Below are positions 41,095-50,306 of a stretch of 64,000 nt of DNA, piece after piece. The translations under genes and the position numbers were made by a program. How positions within the stretch are numbered: position 1 is the stretch's first letter; each line of letters opens with the position of its first letter. The notes beneath the pieces are model-generated. The model worked only from the letters and a program-made list of their open reading frames with translations. It ran no database searches and was not told the origin of the DNA. The stretch is from Xanthobacteraceae bacterium (GTDB taxonomy: Bacteria > Pseudomonadota > Alphaproteobacteria > Rhizobiales > Xanthobacteraceae). The stretch is from NCBI GenBank assembly GCA_031291445.1, contig JARLJA010000014.1, positions 59,320-123,319 of the forward strand, written 5' to 3'.

Positions 41095-43221
41095 ATGGCC
41101 CGAACCACGGTCGTTGGCGCATGCCCACATGATTGCCCGGACACCTGCTCGATCCTGACCACCGTCGAGGACGGCAAGGCCATCGCGGTGCGGGGCAATC
41201 CCGACCACCCGTTCACCCGCGGCCGGCTGTGCGTCAAGGTCAACAACTACGAGGAGCGCGTCTACAGCGACAAGCGCGTGCTCTACCCGATGAAGCGGGT
41301 CGGCCCCAAGGGTTCCGGACAGTTCCAGCGGATGTCCTGGGACGAGGCCATCACCACGATTGCCGGGCGCTGGAAGGCGATCATCGCCGAGCACGGCGCC
41401 CAGGCGATCCTGCCCTACAGCTATCTCGGCACCCAGGGCGTCATCAACGGGCTGAACGTCGGCGACCCGCTGTTCAACACGCTCGGCGCCACCGTGCTGG
41501 AACGCACCTTCTGCGACTCGGGCTCGTGCACCGCCTACATGCTGACGATCGGGCCGACCCCAGGGGTCGACCCCGAAAGCTTCGTGCATTCGAAATACAT
41601 CATCCTGTGGGCCTGCAACACGCTCGGCACCAACTCGCACCACTGGCCGTTCATCGAGCAGGCCAAGAAGGCCGGCGCCAAGCTGGTGGTGATCGATCCG
41701 GTGCGGACGCGCACGGCCCGGCTCGCCGACTGGCATATTCCGATCCGCCCCGGCACCGACGCGGCGCTGGCGCTGGCCATGATCCACGTCATCATCAAGG
41801 AGAACCTGGTCGACCGCGACTACATCGACCAGCACACCGTCGGCTACGACGAACTGGCGGAACGGGCCGCCGCCTACACGCCCGAATTCGCGTCCGCGGA
41901 GACCGGCATTCCGGTCGAGGACATCCTCAAGCTCGCCAGGGAATATGCCACGACGCCGCCCGCCGTGGTGCGCATCGGCGTCGCCGTGGAACGCCATGCC
42001 GGCGGCGGCCAGACCGTGCGCGCGATCGCCTGCCTCCCCGGCTTGATCGGCGCCTGGAAACACGTCGGCGGCGGGCTGCTGCAACTGCCGATCTGGGCGT
42101 TCCCGGTCAAATGGGACGTCCTGATGCGACCCGACCTGCAGCCGGAAAAGATGCGGGTGCTGAACTCCTGGCGCCTCGGCCGCGCGCTCACCGGCGAACT
42201 CGGTTTCGACCCGCCGATCAAGGCCCTGTTCGTCTACAACGCCAATCCCATGGCCATGGTGACCGAGCAAACCAAGCTCGAACAGGGCCTCGAACGCGAG
42301 GATCTGTTCACCGTCGTCAGCGAACACTTCCTGACCGACACGGCGAAATACGCCGACATCGTATTGCCGGCGACCACCCAGCTGGAACAGAAGGACATCA
42401 TGTTCTCGTGGGGGCATCTCTATCTGTCCTACAACAACCAGGCGATCGAACCGCTCGGCGAGGCCGTTCCCAACACCGAGCTGTTCCGCCGTCTCGCCAG
42501 GGCCATGGGCATCACCGACCCGACGTTCTTCCGCACCGACGACGAGATCATCGAGGCCGCGCTCGACTGGACCAACCCGGTGCTGCAGGGCATCACCCTC
42601 GACGATGTCAAGGCCAAGGGCTACGCGCGCCTCACGGTGCCGGCGCCGGACGACTGGGCGCCCCATCGCGACGGCAATTTTCCGACGCCCACCGGCAAGT
42701 GCGAGTTCAAGTCGACGATTTCCGGCGGCGGCAACTTCGTGGTGCCGCTGTTCCGCCAGGGCTACAACGGCGACCAGGACGGCACGCCGGTGGATTCCCT
42801 GCCGCACTACATTCCGCCGAACGAGAATGCGCGGACCGCGCCGGCGCTGGCGCAACGCTATCCGCTCAGTCTGATCTCGCCCAAGAGCCACGCGTTCCTG
42901 AACTCGAACTACGGCAACCTGCCCGCGCAAACCGCCCAGGCCGGCGAGGAGCAGGCCGTGATCATCCATCCCGACGACGCCGAGCGGCGCGGAATCGTGG
43001 CCGGGACGCCGATCCGGGTGTTCAACGATCGCGGTTCGTTCGAGGCGTTCGCGACCCTGTCGCCCGACGTCATGCCGGGCGTGGTGGTCGCGCCCTCGGG
43101 CTACTGGCATCGGTCCAACCGCAAGGGCGGCACCGTGCACGCGCTGACGCCGCCCGCGTTCGCCGATCTCGGCCGGGCGCCGACCTTCTCCGACGCGCTG
43201 GTCGAGGTCGGCAAGGTCTGA
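41095..43221 (+). CDS. Molybdopterin (bis-MGD) oxidoreductase, DMSO-reductase family
   Basis: 708 residues. The N-terminal [4Fe-4S] motif is CPHDCPDTC, then GRLCVK (C-x3-C-x3-C with a distal Cys). The active-site region is ERTFCDSGSCTAYMLTIG. Later blocks are LWACNTLGTNSHHW, VIDPVRTRTA, IKALFVYNANPMAM, DIVLPATTQLEQKD and a C-terminal MGD-binding RYPLSLISPKSHAFLNSNYG. A GGAGGA site 4 bases before ATG 41095 settles the start; the ATG at 41074 has none. There is no twin-arginine leader, so it is cytoplasmic. The two following genes provide its electrons. Its substrate is unknown. Confidence 0.9.
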   Translation: MARTTVVGACPHDCPDTCSILTTVEDGKAIAVRGNPDHPFTRGRLCVKVNNYEERVYSDKRVLYPMKRVGPKGSGQFQRMSWDEAITTIAGRWKAIIAEHGAQAILPYSYLGTQGVINGLNVGDPLFNTLGATVLERTFCDSGSCTAYMLTIGPTPGVDPESFVHSKYIILWACNTLGTNSHHWPFIEQAKKAGAKLVVIDPVRTRTARLADWHIPIRPGTDAALALAMIHVIIKENLVDRDYIDQHTVGYDELAERAAAYTPEFASAETGIPVEDILKLAREYATTPPAVVRIGVAVERHAGGGQTVRAIACLPGLIGAWKHVGGGLLQLPIWAFPVKWDVLMRPDLQPEKMRVLNSWRLGRALTGELGFDPPIKALFVYNANPMAMVTEQTKLEQGLEREDLFTVVSEHFLTDTAKYADIVLPATTQLEQKDIMFSWGHLYLSYNNQAIEPLGEAVPNTELFRRLARAMGITDPTFFRTDDEIIEAALDWTNPVLQGITLDDVKAKGYARLTVPAPDDWAPHRDGNFPTPTGKCEFKSTISGGGNFVVPLFRQGYNGDQDGTPVDSLPHYIPPNENARTAPALAQRYPLSLISPKSHAFLNSNYGNLPAQTAQAGEEQAVIIHPDDAERRGIVAGTPIRVFNDRGSFEAFATLSPDVMPGVVVAPSGYWHRSNRKGGTVHALTPPAFADLGRAPTFSDALVEVGKV

Positions 43222-43298
43222 AGTCCGCCCGCACCCACGCGACCGCGCGCCGGCGCGGTCGCGTGCAACGACGACCTGCCTGTTCTGGATTGCCAACG

Positions 43299-43604
43299 AT
43301 GACATATGTGGTGACCGACAATTGCCGAGGCTGTCGCTACACGGAATGCGTCACCGTGTGCCCGGTCGAATGCTTCCATCTCGGCGAGACCATGGTCTAC
43401 ATCAGCCCGGAAAACTGCATCGACTGCGCGGGCTGCGTTCCGGCCTGCCCGGTCGGCGCCATCGAGCCCGACTATCGCCTGCCCGCCGATAAGAAGTACT
43501 GGATCGACGTCAACCGCAAGCGCGCGGCCGAGACGCCCGTCATCACCGCGCGGCTGCCGCCGCTGCCCGGCGCCGACGGCCGCAGGCAAGCGCTGGGGCG
43601 ATGA
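43299..43604 (+). CDS. 7Fe [3Fe-4S][4Fe-4S] ferredoxin (FdxA-like)
   Basis: 101 residues. The cluster motifs are CRGCRYTECVTVCPVECF and CIDCAGCVPACPVGAI, the pattern of seven-iron ferredoxins, with the ECFHLG segment and a C-terminal YWIDVNRKRAAE tail. It lies between the molybdoenzyme and the reductase gene, whose ATG overlaps its stop by 4 bases. It should pass electrons from the flavoprotein to the molybdoenzyme. Confidence 0.92.
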   Translation: MTYVVTDNCRGCRYTECVTVCPVECFHLGETMVYISPENCIDCAGCVPACPVGAIEPDYRLPADKKYWIDVNRKRAAETPVITARLPPLPGADGRRQALGR

Positions 43605-44935
43605 CGGGTCCCACGCCCGGCATGGCCGCCGGCGCCTTTCATGTCGCGGTCATCGGCAGCGGACCGAGCGGGTTCTATGCGACGGAGGCGCTGCTGCGCT
43701 CCGGCACGCCGCTCGCCGTCGACATGTTCGAGCGGCTGCCGGTGCCCTACGGGCTGGTGCGGTTCGGGGTCGCTCCCGACCACCCCAAGCTCAAGCAGGT
43801 CACCGCGGCCTTCGACCGGATCGCCACCGCGCCGGGCTTTCGCTTCGTCGGCGGGGTCACCGTTGGACGCGACGTGGCCGGGGACGAGTTGCTTGGCAGC
43901 TACGACGCGGTCGTCCTCGCCACCGGCGCCGAGCTCAGCCGGTCGCTGGGCATCCCGGGCGAAGCACTGCCGGGCAGTCACGCCGCCGGTGATTTCGTCG
44001 CCTGGTACAACGGCCATCCGGATTTCCGCGACTGCCGCTTCGATCTCGACTGCGAGGTCGCAACCGTGGTCGGCCACGGCAATGTCGCGCTCGACGTGGC
44101 GCGCATCCTGGCGCGAACCGCCGACGAGCTGCGGCGGACCGACATCGCGGCGCACGCGCTCGAGGTGCTGGCGGAAAGCCGGATTCGCGAGATTCACGTG
44201 ATCGGGCGCGGCCGGCCGCCGCAGGCGAAGTTCAGCGCCAAGGAACTGCGCGACTTTCTCGATCTCGAGGCCTGCGATGCGGCGACCGACCACCGCGACA
44301 TCCGGCCGGCGGACTTTACGGCCGAGGCTCCGCAAGACCCGGAATTGGCCGAGAAGCTGTCGCTGCTCCGGACCTTTTCGCAGCAGGCGACGACCAGGCG
44401 GCGGCGGTGCGTCTTCCGCTTCGGCCTGTCGCCCGTCTCCATCGATGGACGGGACCGCGTCGAGGCGATCGCCTGCGCGCGACCGCCGTCGGAAACAATC
44501 GAGACCATCGCCTGCGGCCTGGTGTTTCGCAGCGTCGGCCGCCGCACCGTCCCCATCGCCAGCGTTCCCTATGACGACCTCCGCGGCGTGCACGCCAATG
44601 TCGAGGGGCGCGTGATCGACAGCTCCGCGGTCGTCCCTGGACTCTATGTCTGCGGATGGAGCAAGCGCGGCCCGAGCGGCACCATCGGCACCAATCGCGG
44701 CTGCGGCATGGCCACCGCCGCCGCCGTCCTGGCCGACCTGCCCTCCCGCGCCGGGCGGCGATCGGGAGACCCGGAGGCGCTACTGGCGCGGCTGCGCCCG
44801 CGCGTCGCGCGGATCGTCACTTACGCCGACTGGGCCGCCATCGACGCCGCCGAACGGCAAAGGGGCGCCGTCGCCGGTAAGCCGCGGGAGAAATTCGTGT
44901 CCATCCCCGAGATGTTGGCGGCGCTGGAGGCGTGA
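43601..44935 (+). CDS. Ferredoxin-NADP reductase, adrenodoxin-reductase type (FprA-like)
   Basis: 444 residues. The FAD-binding start is HVAVIGSGPSGFYATEALLR, then VPYGLVRFGVAPDHPKLKQV, which is diagnostic for the adrenodoxin reductase/FprA family. The NADP-binding strand is VATVVGHGNVALDVARILAR and the late block is VCGWSKRGPSGTIGTNRGCG. It transfers electrons between NADPH and ferredoxin. It is the third gene of the molybdoenzyme operon. The tRNA-Gly fragment marking the start of the accessory region lies about 105 bases beyond its stop. Confidence 0.93.
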   Translation: MTGPTPGMAAGAFHVAVIGSGPSGFYATEALLRSGTPLAVDMFERLPVPYGLVRFGVAPDHPKLKQVTAAFDRIATAPGFRFVGGVTVGRDVAGDELLGSYDAVVLATGAELSRSLGIPGEALPGSHAAGDFVAWYNGHPDFRDCRFDLDCEVATVVGHGNVALDVARILARTADELRRTDIAAHALEVLAESRIREIHVIGRGRPPQAKFSAKELRDFLDLEACDAATDHRDIRPADFTAEAPQDPELAEKLSLLRTFSQQATTRRRRCVFRFGLSPVSIDGRDRVEAIACARPPSETIETIACGLVFRSVGRRTVPIASVPYDDLRGVHANVEGRVIDSSAVVPGLYVCGWSKRGPSGTIGTNRGCGMATAAAVLADLPSRAGRRSGDPEALLARLRPRVARIVTYADWAAIDAAERQRGAVAGKPREKFVSIPEMLAALEA

Positions 44936-44973
44936 GCGGAGCCAGGCGCGCGGACCATGGTCGGCGTACGGTT

Positions 44974-45015
44974 GTCACCCATGTCCCAGGTACGGAGTTT
45001 TACCCATGTGCCTGG
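44974..45015. repeat. Remnant of an insertion-sequence end (IS21/IS481-like motif pair)
   Basis: Two direct copies of ACCCATGTnCCnGG, at 44977-44990 and 45002-45015, spaced 25 bases and preceded by TGTC. Repeated ACCCATGT..CC.GG motifs mark the ends of several IS21/IS481-type elements. No transposase remains. Family assignment is from memory of end sequences and tentative. Confidence 0.4.
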
Positions 45016-45040
45016 GCCGACGGTCTTTTGCGGGTGGCGC

Positions 45041-45084
45041 TGGAGCGGGTGAAGGGAATCGAACCCTCGTATTCAGCTTGGAAG
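45041..45084 (-). tRNA. tRNA-Gly(UCC) 3' fragment (attachment-site remnant)
   Basis: On the minus strand these 44 bases are the 3' half of a glycine tRNA: anticodon loop CTTCCAA (anticodon TCC), 3' anticodon stem GCTGA, a T arm of GAGGG-TTCGATT-CCCTT, the acceptor strand CACCCGC, discriminator T and encoded CCA. Upstream of the loop, the expected TCAGC stem is replaced by unrelated sequence, so the gene is cut exactly at the anticodon loop. That is where tyrosine integrases usually cross over, so this is best read as an att remnant and not a working tRNA. Confidence 0.8.
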
Positions 45085-45189
45085 TCGGGAAATCTTGTAG
45101 TGGTTTTCAATGGCCGTTCTGACATTTTCGGCGGTTTTGGCCCATTGAGATCGTTACAGAATTTCTCTTTGTCAGAATGGCGGTTGCCA

Positions 45190-45480
45190 GCCCATGCTCG
45201 TCCTTACCAAGCCATTTGCCGGCGGTTATTCAAAAAGATGGATGTGAGGGAACAGCTCAATCGCCCGCTTCTCGTATCGGTAGTTGATTCATGCCTCTCG
45301 TTGGAGCGTTTCTCTTTGTGGAAGCCGCGCTCGCCATTGCGGCTCCGGAGGTTTGTCCCGGCCGTCCATGCGCCGGAAGCTCTTCATTGATGCCCACGCC
45401 TCGATGAGCGTGCCATCGAGCGAGAAGTGGTTCGACAGCAGCTACTTCACCTTGGCCTGCTCCAGCATATCGGCGCGGCT
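45190..45480 (-). pseudogene. IS5-family transposase remnant, frameshifted
   Basis: Reading the minus strand: EQAKVK, a stop, LLSNHFSLDGTLIEAWASMK, SFRRMDGRD, then after a frame change RNGERGFHKEKRSNERHEST and TD. These match the catalytic middle of IS5-family transposases (HFSVDGTLIEAWAS, GEKRSNETH-STTD). An in-frame stop and at least one frameshift make it dead. No terminal repeats were found. Confidence 0.65.
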
Positions 45481-45548
45481 GTGGAATTGTGGCTTTGGGT
45501 GTGCAATCATCGTCACTGCGCTTGTTGGCACGTGGTTAAGTGATAGTC

Positions 45549-46586
45549 ATGAACCCTCATCCGATTCCCGCGGTGCGCTTCGACACCGACTTGATGCCGA
45601 ATAGTCAAGCCTTCGATATCTGGCAAACGATCCTGGATGAATTTTACGAGGTGGTTCCGGCGCGTTCCGCCGGACAGGGGAATTTTGCTGCCGCGCTAGA
45701 CATGTGGAACATCGACGGCCTGACGCTGACGCACGGATCGTTCACGCCACAGCGCTTCGTGCGAACCGCCAGGCGCGCGCGGCGCGACGGGCTCGACAAC
45801 TACACCTTTCTGATGCATTCGCGGGGCAAATGGAGAGCCGATGCCGCGGGCCGCCCGATGGAGAGCGCCGAAGGGAGCGTGTGCGTCGTTGACTTTGCAC
45901 GTCCCCTCGTCTCTGAAGTAACGCTCAACGACAGCATCACGCTGTCGCTGCCGCGCGAACTGCTGGACGGGGTGCTTCCGCCGCGCAATCTGCACGGCAT
46001 GGTTCTGAATGGACCACAAGGCGGTCTGTTACGCGATTTTCTACTTTCCCTCACGCGCCGGTTGCCTGACCTCGGCGCTGGACAGGCGCCCTTCATCGCT
46101 GCCGCCTGCCGCGACCTGCTGGCTGCTTGTCTTTCGCCCTCGCCCGCGATGGCGGAACGCGCGCAGCCCCAGCTCGATGCGCTCAGCATGCGACGTGCGC
46201 GACAGATCATCGACGAGAACATGCATCGGCCGGACTTCGGAGCGGAGGATCTTCGCTTGGCGCTCGGCGTCTCGAGAGCCACGCTTTACCGGATGTTTCG
46301 CCGGCTCCGCGGCGTCAGCGAGCACATTCGCGCCCGCCGGTTGGCACACGCCCATGCCCTCCTCGTCAAGTCGAACGGATGGGGCCGCATCTCGGAGGTC
46401 GCCCGCCTGTGCGGGTTCACCAGCGACGCCCATTTCAGCCGGGCCTTTCGTGACGCCTACGGCTACACGCCCCGCGACGCGATGACCTCCGTCACCCCCT
46501 CGTTGCTTCGTCAGCCGGGTGCGGCGCGAACGCCGTCGGGGGTGGATGGAGTGATCATCGACTGGATTCGGCAACTGGCCGGATAG
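45549..46586 (+). CDS. AraC-family transcriptional regulator (AraC_binding_2 type)
   Basis: 345 residues. The N-terminal domain includes WNIDGLTLTHGSFTPQRFVR and the C-terminal helix-turn-helix pair is FGAEDLRLALGVSRATLYRMFRR, then RISEVARLCGFTSDAHFSRAFRD, ending AYGYTPRDA. An ATG at 45549 or GTG at 45540 could start it. It is the first intact gene after the att remnant and converges on the autotransporter, with 57 bases between stops. Confidence 0.88.
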   Translation: MNPHPIPAVRFDTDLMPNSQAFDIWQTILDEFYEVVPARSAGQGNFAAALDMWNIDGLTLTHGSFTPQRFVRTARRARRDGLDNYTFLMHSRGKWRADAAGRPMESAEGSVCVVDFARPLVSEVTLNDSITLSLPRELLDGVLPPRNLHGMVLNGPQGGLLRDFLLSLTRRLPDLGAGQAPFIAAACRDLLAACLSPSPAMAERAQPQLDALSMRRARQIIDENMHRPDFGAEDLRLALGVSRATLYRMFRRLRGVSEHIRARRLAHAHALLVKSNGWGRISEVARLCGFTSDAHFSRAFRDAYGYTPRDAMTSVTPSLLRQPGAARTPSGVDGVIIDWIRQLAG

Positions 46587-46643
46587 TCGGCCGTTCCCGG
46601 CTTGCACGCCGATGACGACAACGCATCGCAGCCAACGACGGCC

Positions 46644-49600
46644 TCACCACACCTTCCGCAGCACGCCGGTGCCGCTGTAGACGTTGGTGGACGCGGAAAA
46701 CTCGCCGTCGAACTTGGCCTGCAGCGACCAGCCGTCGGTCAGCTTGTACTGCATGCCGGCGGTGAAGAGCGCGCGATCGGGTGCGGGCGCCGCGGCGTTG
46801 ACGATGAAGTTCGATCCCGGCAGAGCCTGGAACAGCGCGCTCGCGCTCGTCGTCTCGCCGTAATCGTGCGCCCAGGCGGCTCGGCCGTAGAGGGTCACCA
46901 CCGTGCCGGGCGCCAGCGCGATCGTCCTGTCGAACCAGGCGCCGAGCTCGGTGCGGGTCTGGGTCGCGGTCTGCGCCGTATAGTTCAGGGCGAACGCGGA
47001 GCCTCCGGTTTCGCCGTAGCCGGGCAGCCAGATCGCCTGCACCTGCGCCGCCGCGTAAGGAGTGAGGCCAAACAGCGGCGTGTCGTAGCGATAGCCGCCC
47101 TCGATCCGCGCGCCGACGCCGCTGGACTGGAAATGCCCCGTCAGTTGATCAAATCCGCCGATCGACACATTGCGGCTGGTGGCGACGTCGTGGAAATTGT
47201 AGGACAGTGCGGCGGACAGATAGGCTGGCCCGGATCGGGTAGAGCCGTAGAGACCGGCCTGGAAAACATCGGAGCGGCCGCCGCCGAGTCCTGCGTCGAG
47301 ACCCCAATTGGTGCCGCCGCCGGCCAGCGCGAGACCCACCGTGGTGTTGCCGGTCAATCGGTAGTCAAAGCCAGACGCAACCCCATAGGTCCTGGCCGTG
47401 GTGGTATGCGAGCCGACGGTCGGATCGCCGTTCACGATGCCGCCGCCGCCGAAGACCGAACCCCAGACGCCGAAGCGGCGATCAAAGCCATCGGGTGCGG
47501 CCTTCACCGGCATCGCGGAAGCGAACGCCGCCGCCACGCGCGCAAGCGCCGGCGGTTGCTCGGCGGCATATCCGGTCGCCGGCCCGAAGTTGCCGCCGGG
47601 GCCGAAGCGGCCGTCGAGGAACGGATTGACCATCATGTTGAGGAACGAGCCGCCGATCTGGAACGCGCCCTGGGTGAAGGCCGCGCCGGCTTCGCCGGAG
47701 AGCTGTATCAGGGCATTGAGCAGCGACGGTCCGGAGAGATTGCCGAGACTCTGGAATCCGGCCGGCAGCAGGTCGCCATTGATGATGCCGTTGTTGATCC
47801 CGTTCAGCACATTGCGCTGGTTGATGTTGGCGCCGGACGGCGTGGCGAACAAGATATTGCCGCTGCTGATATTGAGGTACACGTCGTTGGCGTCGTAGCC
47901 GAGCGTCACGGTGCCGGTGAAATCCGCCGTATCCGTCAGGCCGGAGAAAGTGCCGCTGCGGCCGCCGGTGGCGTTGATGAGGGTGTAGCTGGTGGCGTTG
48001 TAATGCCCGAACGCCTGCGACACCTGCACGGTGCCGCCGTTGATCGCGACGGCGCCGGGCGCGCCGGTGACATCAGTGCGGGAGTTGGTGCCCGTCGGTG
48101 TGATCGTCACCGCATAGGCGCTGCCGGAGTTGAAGGTCAGCGGACCTCGGCTGATGGTGAGCGTGCCGATCGAACCGCCCGGCGCCAGCGTGCCGCCGCC
48201 GTCGATCGTCACCGCGCCCAACACGGTGCCGTGGCCGGACAGCGTGCCCGCGGTGTTGACGTCGACGGTGCCGGTCAGCGCAGCGCCCGGGCTCGCGGCA
48301 TCGCCGACCCTTAGGTTGCCGCCGCTGACGGCGGTGTTGGCCGCACTGTTGATGCCGTCGAGGATGACGGTGCCCGAGGTGACGTTGACCTGGTTGATGC
48401 CGGAGAAACTATAGGCGGCGCCGTAGGTGAAGGTGCCGGATCCGAGCGCGAAATTGACGGTGTCGGCGGTGCCGTGGCCGAGGATGCTGCCGGCGATGCT
48501 GCCGCCGGAGATGTTGAGGACGTCGGCGTTGCTCGACAGCAGGATCGCCCCCGAGATCAGGCCGGCCTGCTGGTCGATCGTGACCGGCATCGTGGCTGCC
48601 GTCAGGTCGATGGCCGCAATGCTGCCGGCGATGGTGCCGGTGTTCACGATGGCGCCGCCGGCCGCGAAGGTCACGCCGGCGCCGATGGCGATGGCGTTCT
48701 GGGCGGAGATCGTGCCCGAGTTGCTGATGTTGCCTGAGAAACTGCTGATGTTGAACAGGAAAATGCCGTTGCTCGTCCCCACTATGCGACCGCTATTGGT
48801 GATGCCGCCAGTGAAGGTCGCAATATTCCGGACCAACATCGCCGGGGCGCCAGCACTCGAGATCGTGCCGGAATTGCTGATACCTTCCGTGAACGTCGTG
48901 ACGTTGTTGACGTCCATGCCGTAACCATTGCTACTGATCAGCATCCCCGCATTGACGATGCCGCCGGCGAACAGCGAAACACCATCGACGCTGATTCCGG
49001 TCGACCGAGCAAAGGCGCCTGTGCTCGCCGCCAGCGCCGTGATCGTCCCCGAATTCGAAATGCCGCCGGCGAACTTGCTGACACCCGTGATGTAGATGCC
49101 GTAGGCGGTCGCATTGGCGCTCAAGCCGCTAATGTTGGCCGAGGCCGAGATAATGCCGGCGTTGGAAATCCCGCCGCTGAAGGTGTTGATGCTGGAGAGC
49201 TTGATGCCGGTGACCATGTTGGTGGGGGTGGTCGCCACCATCGTCACCGACTGGATCAGCCTGCCGCTTGCCGAGTTGACGATGCCGCCGGTGAAGGCCG
49301 AAACCGAGTCGACGAGGATGCCGATGCTTCCGGTCGAGATCGTGCCGCTGTTGGTGATGTCGCCATGGAAACTCGACAGCCCGTTGACTGAGATCCCGGC
49401 GCCTTGGAGACCAAGCCCGTTGATAGTGCCGCTGTTGGCAATACCGCCGACAAATGTCGCGCCGGCGCCGCCGCTGCCGTCCACGACGTCGATGCCGGCG
49501 TAGGCTTGCACGACATTGAGCGTGCCGCTGTTGGTGATACCGCCGGCAAAGTGGATGGCATTGACGTAGATGGCGGCACCGCTTCCGGAAATGGTGCCGG

Positions 49601-50306
49601 TATTGAGGATTCCTCCGAAGAAGCTCGTGGCAGAGAAGTCGATGCCGGGGCGGTTCGCCGTGATGATGGTGCCGGTGTTGGTGATGCCGCCGTAAAAGGT
49701 CGAGACCACACCAAAGGTGTTGATGCCGAAGCCGCCGGACGAACTGATGGTGCCGGAGTTCACGATGCCGCCGCCGGGGCTTTTGGTGCCGAACGCGACG
49801 ACGCTGCTATATGCGCGGATGCCATCGCCTGCGCCGGTGATCGTGCCGGCGTTGGAAATCGCGCCGGCAAAGGTCCCTGGACCTCGGACCGCGATGCCGG
49901 TGGCCGTCGTGGAGGTGATCGAGCCGCCGTTGCTGATGTTGCCCGAGAAGTTGCCGCTGATTGAGATGGCCGCGCCGGTCGCTGCCAGGATCTTGCTGTG
50001 AGTGTCGAGGCTGATGCCGCCGTTGAGGGTGCCGGTGCTGGCGATGAAGCCCGAAATGGTGCCGTTGGTGAAGACGATGCCGAGCGGACTGATCGTGCCT
50101 TCGTTGGTGATACTGCCGGCAAAGCTGGTGTTGGTGACGCAGACGCCCGCGACCGTCGTCGCGCTCGGATTGTCGAAATTGGCGTTGACGCTGACGCAGG
50201 CGGCGAAGGCCGGCGGCGCCCCGGCGCCGACCAGCACAGCGGCGAGCGAACTCGAGGCCAGCCACCAGCCGCGCCGTACCCGCCGATCGCGGCGGATCCC
50301 GATCAT
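46644..50306 (-). CDS. Autotransporter adhesin with C-terminal beta-barrel
   Basis: About 1,220 residues. The start at 50306 gives MIGIRRDRRVRRGWWLASSS, then a signal-peptide core cut near AFA. The passenger (about residues 40-640) consists of many short parallel-helix repeats of the form F-x-GGI-x-NSGTI-x-S, predicted to form a beta-solenoid. A pertactin-like linker (SGHGTVLGAVTIDGGGTLAP and GSIGTLTISRGPLTFNSGS) leads to the autotransporter barrel from about residue 935, starting near DGFDRRFGVWGSVFGG. The protein ends in aromatic strands LRKVW. An ATG 36 codons earlier is a weaker start. Likely role: surface adhesion or aggregation. Confidence 0.88.
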   Translation of the reverse strand: MIGIRRDRRVRRGWWLASSSLAAVLVGAGAPPAFAACVSVNANFDNPSATTVAGVCVTNTSFAGSITNEGTISPLGIVFTNGTISGFIASTGTLNGGISLDTHSKILAATGAAISISGNFSGNISNGGSITSTTATGIAVRGPGTFAGAISNAGTITGAGDGIRAYSSVVAFGTKSPGGGIVNSGTISSSGGFGINTFGVVSTFYGGITNTGTIITANRPGIDFSATSFFGGILNTGTISGSGAAIYVNAIHFAGGITNSGTLNVVQAYAGIDVVDGSGGAGATFVGGIANSGTINGLGLQGAGISVNGLSSFHGDITNSGTISTGSIGILVDSVSAFTGGIVNSASGRLIQSVTMVATTPTNMVTGIKLSSINTFSGGISNAGIISASANISGLSANATAYGIYITGVSKFAGGISNSGTITALAASTGAFARSTGISVDGVSLFAGGIVNAGMLISSNGYGMDVNNVTTFTEGISNSGTISSAGAPAMLVRNIATFTGGITNSGRIVGTSNGIFLFNISSFSGNISNSGTISAQNAIAIGAGVTFAAGGAIVNTGTIAGSIAAIDLTAATMPVTIDQQAGLISGAILLSSNADVLNISGGSIAGSILGHGTADTVNFALGSGTFTYGAAYSFSGINQVNVTSGTVILDGINSAANTAVSGGNLRVGDAASPGAALTGTVDVNTAGTLSGHGTVLGAVTIDGGGTLAPGGSIGTLTISRGPLTFNSGSAYAVTITPTGTNSRTDVTGAPGAVAINGGTVQVSQAFGHYNATSYTLINATGGRSGTFSGLTDTADFTGTVTLGYDANDVYLNISSGNILFATPSGANINQRNVLNGINNGIINGDLLPAGFQSLGNLSGPSLLNALIQLSGEAGAAFTQGAFQIGGSFLNMMVNPFLDGRFGPGGNFGPATGYAAEQPPALARVAAAFASAMPVKAAPDGFDRRFGVWGSVFGGGGIVNGDPTVGSHTTTARTYGVASGFDYRLTGNTTVGLALAGGGTNWGLDAGLGGGRSDVFQAGLYGSTRSGPAYLSAALSYNFHDVATSRNVSIGGFDQLTGHFQSSGVGARIEGGYRYDTPLFGLTPYAAAQVQAIWLPGYGETGGSAFALNYTAQTATQTRTELGAWFDRTIALAPGTVVTLYGRAAWAHDYGETTSASALFQALPGSNFIVNAAAPAPDRALFTAGMQYKLTDGWSLQAKFDGEFSASTNVYSGTGVLRKVW

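Noticed and set aside
41005..43604. Very long open frames on both strands over the molybdoenzyme gene (766 residues antisense, 823 residues in another plus frame)
   Set aside because: They are high-GC shadows; only the frame with the [4Fe-4S] and MGD motifs and a Shine-Dalgarno site is credible.
44932..45390. Frame reading VKGIEPSYSAWK
   Set aside because: This peptide is the well-known false translation across the antisense of a tRNA 3' end; the DNA is the tRNA-Gly fragment.
46602..48314. 570-residue plus-strand frame opposite the autotransporter
   Set aside because: Composition is that of an antisense shadow and the opposite strand has a complete autotransporter barrel.
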